64,000 nt of DNA from Phocaeicola oris (GTDB taxonomy: Bacteria; Bacteroidota; Bacteroidia; Bacteroidales; Bacteroidaceae), in the NCBI RefSeq assembly GCF_021295095.1, contig NZ_JAJLQX010000009.1:47342-111341 (forward strand), in the 5' to 3' direction. Each line of letters starts with the position of its first letter. Within the stretch, counting starts at the first letter, position 1. The notes below the pieces were generated by a model, which saw only the letters and a program-made list of their open reading frames with translations, was not told the DNA's origin and searched no databases. Position numbers and translations under genes: made by a program. Below, piece after piece: positions 35,433 to 44,799 of the stretch.

Positions 35433-36881
35433 TCACAGACTCTCTTCAAAATCTTTTCTGAACTTGGTAACCAACTCTTCTTGCCAATGACCAATCTCTT
35501 TCAAACGCCCATAGAAGAAACGGAGCACAGGCGGTTCCATTACCCATTTCAGACCACCTATCAACTCTCTGTTATCCCACAACCATTTAACCCGGTCGGC
35601 ACAATACTTAATCTGACTTAATGTAAATACTCGTCTCGGAACACCTAAGCGCAATAATTCCAATTCTGCATAACGTTCTGTTCCATCCGGTTCACGCTGC
35701 TCAGAAAGAGTTCCTCGCTCCATACCACGAATACCTCCGGCAATGTACATCGCTACAGCTACGGCAGCAGCAGGATACTGATTATGTGGCATATCAGGAA
35801 CAAAAGCCTGTGCGTTCAGATGCGCTCCCAAACCTCCTGAAGGAGTAATGACAGGCACACCGTAATCAACCAGTTCCTTAACCAGATACTCTATAAACTC
35901 CGGTCCCTGACTGAGGTATTCCATATCGAGCGATTCGTAAAGCCCTTGAGCCATTGCCTCAATAGAACGAACATCCATACCGCCATAGGTAAGAAATCCT
36001 TCGTAAAGAGGTACATATTCCATCATTTTCTCATGTAATTGCTTATTATGTGTGATAATAGCTCCACCACGCGCAAAGCCCATTTTACGACCTGAGAAGT
36101 AAATAATATCCATCTTGTCGGCCAACAGATGATAGATTTCACGTGTCTCCATATACTTACATTGAGCCTCCCGCTTCTTCATAAAGTAAACATTGTCTTG
36201 AAGCAAAGACGCGTCGAGCACAGAAGGCACATGATACTGATGACATACATCGGCAACAGCCAACATATTCTCCAAGCTGACCGGCTGACCTCCAATCAGA
36301 TTGGTTCCTGCCTCAATACGAACAAAGGCAACTTTATCGGCACCTTTCTCCTCAATAGTTGCTTTCAATTTCTCCAAATCAAAGTTGCCCTTAAACGGAA
36401 TATTATTCTGTGGTTCAATACCTTCCGGCTTAACCAATTCAATAACCGATCCACCCAAACGAGTGATGTGAGCTTTGGTTGTTGTGAAATGGAAATTCAT
36501 CAGCGCATACATCCCCGATTTTACAAAAGCCTCGCTCAAGATATTCTCACACGCACGTCCCTGATGAGCCGGAAGTACGTACTCACATCCGAATACATCC
36601 TTTACCGCCTTAGTGAAACGATAAAACGACTCGGAACCGGCATACGCGTCATCGGCACGCATCATAGCGGCAGTCTGCAAGTCGGACATGGCATTGACGC
36701 CCGAATCGGTCAGCATATCCATATATATATCCTTGTTATGAAGCAAGAAAGTATTGTTTCCTGCTGCCTGAGCACAACGCAAACGTTCTTCCACAGGAAG
36801 CAAACTGAGTTTCTGTATTACACGCACTTTGTGCATCTCCAGTGGTACCTGATTCTCGGGACGATAAAATTTAACAGCCAT
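35433..36881 (-). CDS. Tryptophanase-like beta-eliminating lyase
   Basis: A 482-residue PLP enzyme of the tryptophanase/tyrosine phenol-lyase family. The family stretch LTDSGVNAMSDLQTAAMM and the THQGRA-like LPAHQGRACENIL are present. The PLP Lys would be in FSGRKMGFARGG, where TnaA and TPL usually read S-[AG]-KKD. It is longer than E. coli TnaA (471). It may form indole from tryptophan, but the altered active-site segment leaves substrate open. The AraC-type gene is divergent and 225 bp away, a likely regulator. Confidence 0.85.
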   Translation of the reverse strand: MAVKFYRPENQVPLEMHKVRVIQKLSLLPVEERLRCAQAAGNNTFLLHNKDIYMDMLTDSGVNAMSDLQTAAMMRADDAYAGSESFYRFTKAVKDVFGCEYVLPAHQGRACENILSEAFVKSGMYALMNFHFTTTKAHITRLGGSVIELVKPEGIEPQNNIPFKGNFDLEKLKATIEEKGADKVAFVRIEAGTNLIGGQPVSLENMLAVADVCHQYHVPSVLDASLLQDNVYFMKKREAQCKYMETREIYHLLADKMDIIYFSGRKMGFARGGAIITHNKQLHEKMMEYVPLYEGFLTYGGMDVRSIEAMAQGLYESLDMEYLSQGPEFIEYLVKELVDYGVPVITPSGGLGAHLNAQAFVPDMPHNQYPAAAVAVAMYIAGGIRGMERGTLSEQREPDGTERYAELELLRLGVPRRVFTLSQIKYCADRVKWLWDNRELIGGLKWVMEPPVLRFFYGRLKEIGHWQEELVTKFRKDFEESL

Positions 36882-37066
36882 AATTCTTTATTTTATAATT
36901 CAACAGATTGTTTTTAACCTTAAATTTCATAAACAGCAACGAAATTAGATGTTTCCTTACTCTTTTCTCGTAACATATTTACGGATACTTAGACCAATTT
37001 CAATGAATTATAATATACAGACCGATTTTAAAGACCATTATTACCGAAATATTATACAAATTCAGC

Positions 37067-37074
37067 TATCTTTG
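37067..37074 (+). promoter_or_regulatory. -7 box TATCTTTG for the AraC-type gene
   Basis: Plus-strand consensus match 31 bp before the ATG at 37106. Confidence 0.55.
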
Positions 37075-37105
37075 AAATCAAAACAAGATTACCAAAACAA
37101 AATAT

Positions 37106-37990
37106 ATGAAGGTTGTTTCAACCATAGATCAATTTAATGCCTACTTTCATCAGGCTACCGCACACCAAATGGTGGCAGTAGGAGAATTGTCGCGTGCAGA
37201 ATTGTCACTCTATGATTCGATTCGTTTTGATATGTATTGTGTCGTACTTATGGATGTTGACTTTGGAGAGTTGGTAAAAGCATGGACAGCTATTCGTTAT
37301 AATGCCGGAACCATATTCTGGATCCGTCCGGGGCAGGTTATATCCATGAATCTAAATTACACCGTGAAACCGCAAGGTTGGATGTTAGCGTTTAAAAAGG
37401 AATTGTTAGAGCGTACGGGGCTGGGGCGTGACTTTTATATGTTTGACTTCTTCAATCATGATGTGAACGATGCTCTGGCTCTTTCACCATCAGAACGAGG
37501 TATCATTATCAACGGTTTTGTGAATATTCAGGCTGAACTACTCACTAATCGCGATTACCTATCCGACCACATGCTCCGACTGGGCATAGGCGTTCTCCTC
37601 TCATACTGCAAACGATTCTTTGAACGTCAGTTTGAAAAACAAAAAGAGCATACGAAAAACATTAAAGGACAACTTGATACGCTGATCGACAACTATCTTT
37701 CCAGCGGTTCATCCGCTCAATTGGGACAGCCTACCGTAGCTTGGTGTGCAGATCATTTCAATCTTTCACCCAACTACTTTGGTAATTTAGTCAAACACGA
37801 GCTTCATATCACTGCACAAGAGTATATCCAACAAAAAATTATTACGGCAGCATGTCATCTATTGGCTGACACCACCATGACTGTGGGAGAAATAGCAGAA
37901 GAGCTTGGATTTGCCTACTCCACACACTTCGCCCGTATGTTCCGCAACAAGACAGGACAATCACCACAGGAATTCAGGAAACACCATTAG
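37106..37990 (+). CDS. AraC-family transcriptional regulator
   Basis: A 294-residue regulator with an N-terminal cupin-like sensing domain (GTIFWIRPGQVISMNL) and a C-terminal two-helix-turn-helix domain. The second half shows VAWCADHFNLSPNYFGNLVKHE and the signature IAEELGFAYSTHFARMFRNKTGQSPQEFR. It is divergent from the tryptophanase-like gene and probably controls it. No ligand can be inferred. Confidence 0.92.
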   Translation: MKVVSTIDQFNAYFHQATAHQMVAVGELSRAELSLYDSIRFDMYCVVLMDVDFGELVKAWTAIRYNAGTIFWIRPGQVISMNLNYTVKPQGWMLAFKKELLERTGLGRDFYMFDFFNHDVNDALALSPSERGIIINGFVNIQAELLTNRDYLSDHMLRLGIGVLLSYCKRFFERQFEKQKEHTKNIKGQLDTLIDNYLSSGSSAQLGQPTVAWCADHFNLSPNYFGNLVKHELHITAQEYIQQKIITAACHLLADTTMTVGEIAEELGFAYSTHFARMFRNKTGQSPQEFRKHH

Positions 37991-38009
37991 CCGACTTGTA
38001 TCTTAGATA

Positions 38010-38744
38010 TTATTGCATTGCACGAATACGGACTTCAGTCCCACTGTTTTCCAATCGGGTTTGAATAGGATTCACGTCTGTTTGACCAAAATGATAAGGA
38101 TATAGCACTTTCGGACTAAACATTTCAGCTGCATGAACAGCTTGATCGACAGTCATGGTATACGGTTGATTCATCGGTAGGAATGCCACATCAATATTCT
38201 TCAGATGGCTCATTTCCGGAATATCTTCTGTATCGCCTGCTATGTAAATACGTACTCCATCAATGGTCAGTACGTACCCATTACCTACCCCTTTCGGATG
38301 GAACTGCAAATGGTCGGGCGTAGTATTATAGGCAGGAACCACATCCAGCATAATAACGTCATTAATCTTCCGTCTATCCCCATTTTTCAACACTTCTCCC
38401 TCTTTCAACTCATCAAAACAACGCTGAGTAAGGTAAAGTACCGTCCCCTCCTTCATGAGTGTGTGAATGGTATTCGAATCAAAGTGGTCGCGATGCTCAT
38501 GTGTAATAAGAATTACATCCGCCTTGGGAAATTTCGTATAGTCCGTTTTCTTTCCATAATCAGCCACAGGGTCCACATGAATCTCCATTCCATCATAGTT
38601 CAAAGCCAGTGTACCATGCTTTATTAAAGTAATATCCACCGTCTTACCACTGTTCGTTGTAAACGACTCCACATCATACTCCTGAGCCATACAGACCGAA
38701 GTAACTCCTACCAATGCCATAGTTAAAATAATTCCCTTGAACAT
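38010..38744 (-). CDS. Exported metallo-beta-lactamase-fold hydrolase (UlaG-like)
   Basis: A 244-residue metal hydrolase with signal peptide MFKGIILTMALVGVTSVCMA, metal motif THEHRDHFDSNT and a later AGDTEDIPEM, as in the UlaG-like MBL subgroup. Substrate is unknown. The frame also has an ATG at 38762, but the promoter box TATTTTTG (38769-38776) would start transcription at about 38763, so the internal ATG at 38744 is at least as likely. Confidence 0.85.
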   Translation of the reverse strand: MFKGIILTMALVGVTSVCMAQEYDVESFTTNSGKTVDITLIKHGTLALNYDGMEIHVDPVADYGKKTDYTKFPKADVILITHEHRDHFDSNTIHTLMKEGTVLYLTQRCFDELKEGEVLKNGDRRKINDVIMLDVVPAYNTTPDHLQFHPKGVGNGYVLTIDGVRIYIAGDTEDIPEMSHLKNIDVAFLPMNQPYTMTVDQAVHAAEMFSPKVLYPYHFGQTDVNPIQTRLENSGTEVRIRAMQ

Positions 38745-38954
38745 AACTTTTCTGTTTTTCATTCTTCACAAAAATAAAAAAATATCTTCACTATTAAAAT
38801 ACATAATGAAGTTTTTTAAAGTGATTTTGATAAAATAACAGAGAGGTCACGCAGAAACGTACGAAGGTAGAAATACGTCCTTATAGGATGTTTAAATGGT
38901 GTTTTTCCCTTTTTGTTTAGTTCATTAACAGTGTCATAAAGAGATGAAGGAAAT

Positions 38955-39092
38955 ATCATACAGATGAATCGGGCAACTCATACGGATGAGTTGAGCAAAT
39001 GATACGCATGAACCGAGCAACTCATGCGCGTCACTTTTGCAACTCATACGTATCATTTTATAAATACTTTTGATGAACACGGAAACTCATGC
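38955..39092. repeat. 22-bp phased palindrome array, copy E (five units plus tail)
   Basis: Cores at 38959 (TACA), 38981, 39003, 39025 and 39047 are exactly 22 bp apart. A further core TGCT lies at 39090, 43 bp on, after a tail with TTTGATGAACACGGAAACTC; copy D has the same 43-bp step. It lies in the 358-bp gap between the hydrolase start and the cbiB stop, which holds no gene. Confidence 0.95.
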
Positions 39093-39102
39093 TATTCTCT
39101 TT

Positions 39103-40089
39103 TCACATTCCCATGTATCGAATCAGCACAATAATAACCATCAACACCTCTGAGATTCGGTTCACACGAACCGCTATACGCATATCGTCCGTTGTCAGCT
39201 CCCGTTCATGCTCTCCGATGTAAGGCTTTGAAAAGTACTCTCCGAAGTAATAATGAGGTCCGCCGAAACGACAATTCAAAATGCCTGCCAAAGCAGATTC
39301 GGGATAACCACTGTTAGGACTGGCATGCTTCCATCCGTACTTCATCACAAACTTAAGATGTTGAACGATATGAGCATTACTCGGATAGATAATACCGTTT
39401 CCCAATACCATAAGAAATGCCGTGATACGAGCAGGAATATAATTGACCACATCATCCATACGGGCGGCTACACAACCAAAATCAATATAACGTTCGGTAT
39501 GATAACCTATCATGGAGTCAAGCGTATTCACCATTTTATATGCCATCATGCCCGGAACACCTAATAACAGATACCAAAACATTGGAGCAATGACTCCATC
39601 ACTCAGATTTTCGGATAAGGTTTCCAGAGCTGCCGCACGCACTTCCTGCGCTGATAATTGAGAAGTATCACGACCAACAATACGAGCCACCTGAGTACGA
39701 CCGGCATCCAACGAACGGTCGAGAGCAAAGAACACTTCACGCACTTCACGAATCAAAGTTGTTCCCGCCAGACAACTGAAAATAAAATAGATGGAAAAAA
39801 ACAGATAAACGAAATAACTCACAGAGAGATAGCCATGATTTTCTATAGCTATGCCACAGAAATGAAAAAAGAGTCTTGTAGCCAGATAAACGAACAACAC
39901 AAGCGCAACTGCCACCAGTGCTCCTTTCCGCTTTCGGTGAGAACCTTTATTAAATCTACACTCCCCATAAGAGATAAGTTTGCCAAAATACACTACCGGA
40001 TGTGGCATACAGGCAGGATCGCCCAACAACAAGTCGAGCATCCAAGCAATGAAAAACGGAATAACAATATATAGTAAGGTAGGTATCAT
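39103..40089 (-). CDS. cbiB: Adenosylcobinamide-phosphate synthase CbiB
   Basis: Joins aminopropanol phosphate to adenosylcobyric acid late in cobalamin synthesis; also named CobD in Pseudomonas nomenclature. It is a 328-residue membrane protein with LLGDPACMPHPVVYFGKLIS near the N-terminus, the NLSDGVIAPMFWYLLLG segment, and MVNTLDSMIGY. It overlaps the upstream decarboxylase gene by 4 bases, as last gene of a three-gene unit. Confidence 0.93.
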   Translation of the reverse strand: MIPTLLYIVIPFFIAWMLDLLLGDPACMPHPVVYFGKLISYGECRFNKGSHRKRKGALVAVALVLFVYLATRLFFHFCGIAIENHGYLSVSYFVYLFFSIYFIFSCLAGTTLIREVREVFFALDRSLDAGRTQVARIVGRDTSQLSAQEVRAAALETLSENLSDGVIAPMFWYLLLGVPGMMAYKMVNTLDSMIGYHTERYIDFGCVAARMDDVVNYIPARITAFLMVLGNGIIYPSNAHIVQHLKFVMKYGWKHASPNSGYPESALAGILNCRFGGPHYYFGEYFSKPYIGEHERELTTDDMRIAVRVNRISEVLMVIIVLIRYMGM

Positions 40090-41075
40090 AGCTGGCTCAT
40101 GTATGATTTGATTCCATCAACAAGTACGTCATTTTCCTCGGGTAACTGGGTTGCTACACGAATATAATGAGAATTCAGACCAACAAAGTTGGACGCATCG
40201 CGTATCAGTACGCCAAAATGGTTTACTAAATACTCTTTCAAGTCCTTTGAATGACCCTTTTTCAACTTTATCAGGAAGAAATTCGTTTCCGTATCGAGAG
40301 CCTCTGCCCCATCTATCTTATTGATTTCTGTACGCAGACGCCGTGTCTCAGAGAGATATTCATCCAAATCAGGGAAATTAGGGATGTCATGTTCCAGCAG
40401 ATATTTTCCGGCTTCAATAGCCAAGGCATTCACCGACCAAGCCGGATGCATAGCACGAAAAGCATCAATCATCAGCTTATCGGCAACAATATATCCCAGA
40501 CGCAGCCCCGGGATGCAATAACGCTTAGTCATAGAGTAAAGCAGAATACAGTTCTTCATCTTCACCATTTGCCTCGGATTAAGTACTCTCTGCTTAGTAT
40601 AATGGCTATACGACTGATCAACGATAAAATAGGTATCTTCTCCGGAACGGATAAAGGTCGTCAATTCCTCAACCTCTCTCACCTCACCGGTTGGGTTATT
40701 CGGGTTACACATCCAATACACATTCCCTGCGTCGTGGGAAGAATAAGGTAATGTACGAACCGCTTCCTCGTACTCGCTGAATGTAGGATTTGCAAACGAA
40801 TGATGATATCGAGCAAAGTAATGAGCTATAAGATAGATAGCCTCAGTAGCTCCATTAGTAATCAACACATTACCCTGATCTACACCTATATTTTCAGCAA
40901 TCATCTGCTCTAAGGCGTATGATTCAGGTTCGGGATAGTTCGCTATCACATCCATTTGTTTACAGAGATACTGTTTCAGTCCGGAGAGATCAGCATGACT
41001 GAAGATATTCGAGCTGAAGTTATACTTCACTTTCCCTTGATACTTGTATAAATCATCACCATGTCCGTTAAACAT
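40086..41075 (-). CDS. cobD: L-threonine-phosphate decarboxylase-like aminotransferase
   Basis: A 329-residue class I/II PLP enzyme. The cobalamin-pathway enzyme supplies aminopropanol phosphate to CbiB. Visible features are CNPNNPTGEV, VDQSYSHYT, and SMTKRYCIPGLRLGY with the PLP Lys in the SMTK segment. Short length and position between cbiB and the fused amidase gene support this role over histidinol-phosphate aminotransferase, which it resembles. It overlaps both neighbours (4 and 8 bases). Confidence 0.85.
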   Translation of the reverse strand: MFNGHGDDLYKYQGKVKYNFSSNIFSHADLSGLKQYLCKQMDVIANYPEPESYALEQMIAENIGVDQGNVLITNGATEAIYLIAHYFARYHHSFANPTFSEYEEAVRTLPYSSHDAGNVYWMCNPNNPTGEVREVEELTTFIRSGEDTYFIVDQSYSHYTKQRVLNPRQMVKMKNCILLYSMTKRYCIPGLRLGYIVADKLMIDAFRAMHPAWSVNALAIEAGKYLLEHDIPNFPDLDEYLSETRRLRTEINKIDGAEALDTETNFFLIKLKKGHSKDLKEYLVNHFGVLIRDASNFVGLNSHYIRVATQLPEENDVLVDGIKSYMSQL

Positions 41076-43923
41076 GTCCTCGAAGTATTTTATAAATTAA
41101 TTTCATATTTACATGACTCCTGACATGATCGGCCAGCTTATCATATTGTTCTTCCTTGAATGTATGATAATCGAATGGCTTTCCTGCCTCTTTCATTTTA
41201 TCAGCAAACGGACTAAGTAGAAAGTCGATAAACTCCGGATTATCGAGAATACCGTGAATATAAGTTCCCATGCACTTATTATCAATGAACCAGCCATCGG
41301 TATGACCATCATCAAACTTATTCAGTGGAGAAAATCTGACATCACCAAAAGGAGTAGTACGCCCCATGTGAATCTCATAACCTTCTAAATTATACTCCTG
41401 TGTTTCAGAGCAGACAGAACGGAACTTCACCTGACGTGTCACCTTATCACCCTCCATACGAGTAGTAGTAGGAAGCAGTCCCAAACCGGGCAACCGTTCT
41501 ATATCTCCTTCCACATGTTCCGGATCAAGCACCTCCTGCCCCATCAGTTGGAACCCGCCACAGATGCCCATCACCGAAGCGCCTTCGCGATGAGCACGAA
41601 CAACAGCCTGAGCCACTCCGTTACGACGCAGCTCATACAAATCGGCAATGGTACTTTTACTGCCCGGAAGAATGATGATATCCGCTTTCAATATATCGTC
41701 AACATTATTGGTATAGAACAGATGTACACGTGGATCACGCTCTAATACATTAAAATCGGTAAAGTTGCTGAGATGTCGTAACAGAACGACAGCCACATTT
41801 ACCTTACCACGTTCGGATTGCATGGATTTGGAAGCCAAGTCAACACTATCTTCTTCTTCGATATAAATATCATTATAATAAGGTATAACTCCCAGTACCG
41901 GAATATGACAAAGGTCTTCAAGCATTTTAGCCCCCGACTTAAACAGACGAAGGTCTCCCCGAAATTTATTGATGATAATACCCTTAATATGATTCCGCTC
42001 TGTCGGACTGAGTAATGCAATGGATCCATACACACTGCCAAATACCCCTCCACGATCGATATCACCAACCAGAATAACATCTGCTCCGGCATATAATGCC
42101 ATAGGCAGATTCACCAAATCGGAATCACGAAGATTAATCTCAGAGATACTCCCTGCTCCTTCCATAACGATGGGATTATACTTTAAATTGAGTCGATCGA
42201 AAGCTGCATGAACTTCCTTCCTCAAAGCCTCACGTCCATTCTTACGGAAATAATCGTATGCACCACAGTTACCCAAAGGCCTACCATTCAGTACCACTTG
42301 CGAAGTATGATCGGAATTAGGTTTCAACAATACAGGGTTCATATCGGTACTGCAAGGGATTCCTGCGGCCTCGGCCTGAACAGCCTGAGCCCTCCCTATT
42401 TCCAATCCATCCGGTGTAGCAAACGAATTAAGCGCCATATTCTGAGCCTTGAACGGAGCGGGATAATAACCGTCCTGCTTAAAGATTCGACAAAAGGCAG
42501 CAGCTATGATACTCTTACCTACATCACTGCCCGTTCCGGCAAACATAACAGGATGGAGTTTATATTTCTGTCCTATTTTAGATCTTTTACAACTAACATC
42601 CTTAACAGTGATACCATCACTACCCCAATACAAATGTGTATAACCGGCTAAAATATTATTCTCCTTGAAGAAAGGAGTAGAGACCTTCTTCCCCATAGCG
42701 TTATATACTTGAATATTTGATGTCGGTACTTCTCCCAGAAACTGTGTATAATGAAACTCATGTCCACGGAAAGCGTGATTATTATAATGCAGCATGCGAT
42801 AACCCAACGAAAGTTTCCTGTTCTCTTTACGAGCTGTGACAGTATAAGGCAATGCTCCCACCATATCGAATTTACCGTCATCGGAAACAATCGACTCACA
42901 GAGATACATCATTCCACCACATTCTGCAAGAATACGCCCACCATTCTCTGCATACCGGCGAATAGACTCACGAGTACGCTTCGCTTTCTGTAAAGCCTTT
43001 AAATGCTTCTCAGGATAACCACCGGGCAAATAGAGCAAATCAATGTCGAAAGGAATACTTTCATCATCTTCAGGATTGAAAAAATTTATATCACAACCCA
43101 GATGAAATAATATGGCCAAATGTTCTTCATAAATGAACGAAAAAGACTCGTCATTTCTGGCAATCAAGACGCGATGAATCTTGCCTCCATCACCAAAAGG
43201 CCATTTAAATATCTCACATGGTTTTTTATAATCTCCAATGGAACAAGGAACTTCTCGAGTTGTCATCCGCAACAGTTTCTTCCAGTCAACAAAGTGCTCC
43301 AATTGGTCAATCAACAAATCAACAGATTGGTCTGCCTTACTAAAATCCAATCCCAAATAGCGTGATGATTGTTCTAACTCTGCATTCTTCGGGAGATAAC
43401 CAAAACAAGTCAACTGCAAATCTTCACAAACTTGCTTTAACATATCAAAGTGATGTGAAGATCCTACCTTATTAAATATAACTCCGACAATCCGGACATC
43501 CTTATTAAAATTCTTAAATCCCGAAAGCAAGGGAGCCAGAGAGTAAGCAACCGATTTTGCGTCGACCACCATCACTACCGGCAAATCCAACGTCATTGCC
43601 ACTTCTGCGCTGGAACCCTTAGAGCGATTATAACCATCGAACAACCCCATCATTCCCTCTACCACACAAACATCGGCATCCATAGAATAATAATTATAAA
43701 TATCATGAAGATGCTCGGACGAAGCCATAAATGAGTCGAGATTCAACGATGGACGAACACAAACCGCTTTATGAAACTTAGTATCAATGTAATCAGGACC
43801 ACACTTAAAAGGCTGGACATTCATACCATGACGAACGAATAATCCCATCAACCCACGAGCAATAGTAGTCTTTCCTGAACCTGACGTAGGGGCGGCAATA
43901 AGAAATTGAGGAATACATTCCAT
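41068..43923 (-). CDS. Fused cobyrinate a,c-diamide synthase / cobyric acid synthase
   Basis: A 951-residue two-part enzyme. The N-terminal half is CbiA-like: P-loop APTSGSGKTTIARGL near residue 8 and a GATase Cys in LAECGGMMYLCES near 334. The C-terminal half is CbiP-like: P-loop AGTGSDVGKSIIA near 460, KAQNMALNSF, and a GATase Cys in GICGGFQLMGQ near 786. Together the halves amidate the side chains of the corrin ring. The start at 43923 (MECIPQFLIA) follows a promoter box at 43943-43950; the frame is open 32 codons further up. No B12 riboswitch fits in the 20-base leader. Confidence 0.92.
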   Translation of the reverse strand: MECIPQFLIAAPTSGSGKTTIARGLMGLFVRHGMNVQPFKCGPDYIDTKFHKAVCVRPSLNLDSFMASSEHLHDIYNYYSMDADVCVVEGMMGLFDGYNRSKGSSAEVAMTLDLPVVMVVDAKSVAYSLAPLLSGFKNFNKDVRIVGVIFNKVGSSHHFDMLKQVCEDLQLTCFGYLPKNAELEQSSRYLGLDFSKADQSVDLLIDQLEHFVDWKKLLRMTTREVPCSIGDYKKPCEIFKWPFGDGGKIHRVLIARNDESFSFIYEEHLAILFHLGCDINFFNPEDDESIPFDIDLLYLPGGYPEKHLKALQKAKRTRESIRRYAENGGRILAECGGMMYLCESIVSDDGKFDMVGALPYTVTARKENRKLSLGYRMLHYNNHAFRGHEFHYTQFLGEVPTSNIQVYNAMGKKVSTPFFKENNILAGYTHLYWGSDGITVKDVSCKRSKIGQKYKLHPVMFAGTGSDVGKSIIAAAFCRIFKQDGYYPAPFKAQNMALNSFATPDGLEIGRAQAVQAEAAGIPCSTDMNPVLLKPNSDHTSQVVLNGRPLGNCGAYDYFRKNGREALRKEVHAAFDRLNLKYNPIVMEGAGSISEINLRDSDLVNLPMALYAGADVILVGDIDRGGVFGSVYGSIALLSPTERNHIKGIIINKFRGDLRLFKSGAKMLEDLCHIPVLGVIPYYNDIYIEEEDSVDLASKSMQSERGKVNVAVVLLRHLSNFTDFNVLERDPRVHLFYTNNVDDILKADIIILPGSKSTIADLYELRRNGVAQAVVRAHREGASVMGICGGFQLMGQEVLDPEHVEGDIERLPGLGLLPTTTRMEGDKVTRQVKFRSVCSETQEYNLEGYEIHMGRTTPFGDVRFSPLNKFDDGHTDGWFIDNKCMGTYIHGILDNPEFIDFLLSPFADKMKEAGKPFDYHTFKEEQYDKLADHVRSHVNMKLIYKILRGHV

Positions 43924-43942
43924 AATAACTTCTATTTGTCGG

Positions 43943-43950
43943 CAAAGATA
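43943..43950 (-). promoter_or_regulatory. -7 box TATCTTTG for the cobalamin unit
   Basis: Minus-strand consensus match 20 bp before the ATG at 43923. Confidence 0.55.
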
Positions 43951-44161
43951 GTGCAAATCACAAAGAGAAGCAAATGACAGATGATGTATTAACATGTCTT
44001 CTAATAGCGAAAATATCATATAAAAACGATTTTTCCCAGATTTACCTCAAAACATTATCAGAAATAAAAATAAAATCATTACCTTTAGACCAAATTTTTG
44101 AGATATATTTTCAGAAATCGAAACAAAGACATTTAAATAAAAAAGGTATAAGATTGAAACC

Positions 44162-44719
44162 ATGAAAAGATTTTTGACCATAATAACTTTCATTTATATT
44201 GCCTTTCCGATATTCGCACAGGGAAATGCTAACAGATATTACATGTCATTCTTCGCAAGATATAATGTCGTAGCACTTGAGAACTACAATAATAAAGGCT
44301 ATTGCTTAAGAGTTGATATGGAATCGGACAATAAATATGTTGCTCCGAGCCTTTACATTAAATATTCGAATATAGAAAATTTTATCATTAATCTGGAAAT
44401 CGTCAAGTCTCAATTTATAAAGTACACCAAACAGTCGATAAAAGATAGAATAAAGAATATAGAAATACCATTAGATTCGTACTTTAAACGTGCTTTCATA
44501 GTTTACAATACACGAACACGAATTTATGAGGATGATAACATAAAGCTAAAAGCCCTCTTTGAGGTCAAGGAGGACGGACAATGTCTTGCCGTCATTGAAT
44601 CTCCTGAATTTCATGCGCAAAAAGGCGATGCTGTAGGTACAGCACATAGCTTTATGATTTTCCAGACTTCCGATGAATTCGATGATCTTATCAATACGAC
44701 AAAAAAGCTGATAAAATAA
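44162..44719 (+). CDS. Secreted protein of unknown function
   Basis: A 185-residue protein with a signal peptide (MKRFLTIITFIYIAFPIFAQ) and no recognised domain. The rest alternates short beta-like and helical stretches (RYYMSFFARYNVVALENY, YFKRAFIVYNTRTRIYED). It stands alone between the divergent cobalamin unit and convergent dapA. The preceding 240 bp is AT-rich and holds no clear promoter box or gene. Confidence 0.65.
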   Translation: MKRFLTIITFIYIAFPIFAQGNANRYYMSFFARYNVVALENYNNKGYCLRVDMESDNKYVAPSLYIKYSNIENFIINLEIVKSQFIKYTKQSIKDRIKNIEIPLDSYFKRAFIVYNTRTRIYEDDNIKLKALFEVKEDGQCLAVIESPEFHAQKGDAVGTAHSFMIFQTSDEFDDLINTTKKLIK

Positions 44720-44735
44720 GCCCTCTCTTTTTAAG

Positions 44736-44772
44736 AAATAAAAATTCCATAGCAACCGAGACTGCCATGGAA
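44736..44772 (-). terminator. Terminator after dapA
   Basis: TTCCATAGCA (44745-44754) pairs with TGCCATGGAA (44763-44772) with one G-U; T-rich sequence follows on the minus strand. Confidence 0.75.
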
Positions 44773-44799
44773 GAATATCGTAATCTAATAATTAAGTAA

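Noticed and set aside
43924-44161. Cobalamin riboswitch upstream of the fused CbiA-CbiP gene
   Set aside because: The promoter box is 20 bp from the ATG, and no B12-box-like sequence was seen in the 240-bp gap.
43974-44165. 63-codon plus-strand frame before the secreted unknown protein
   Set aside because: It overlaps the cobalamin unit's open 5' extension, has no ribosome site of note and no recognisable motif.
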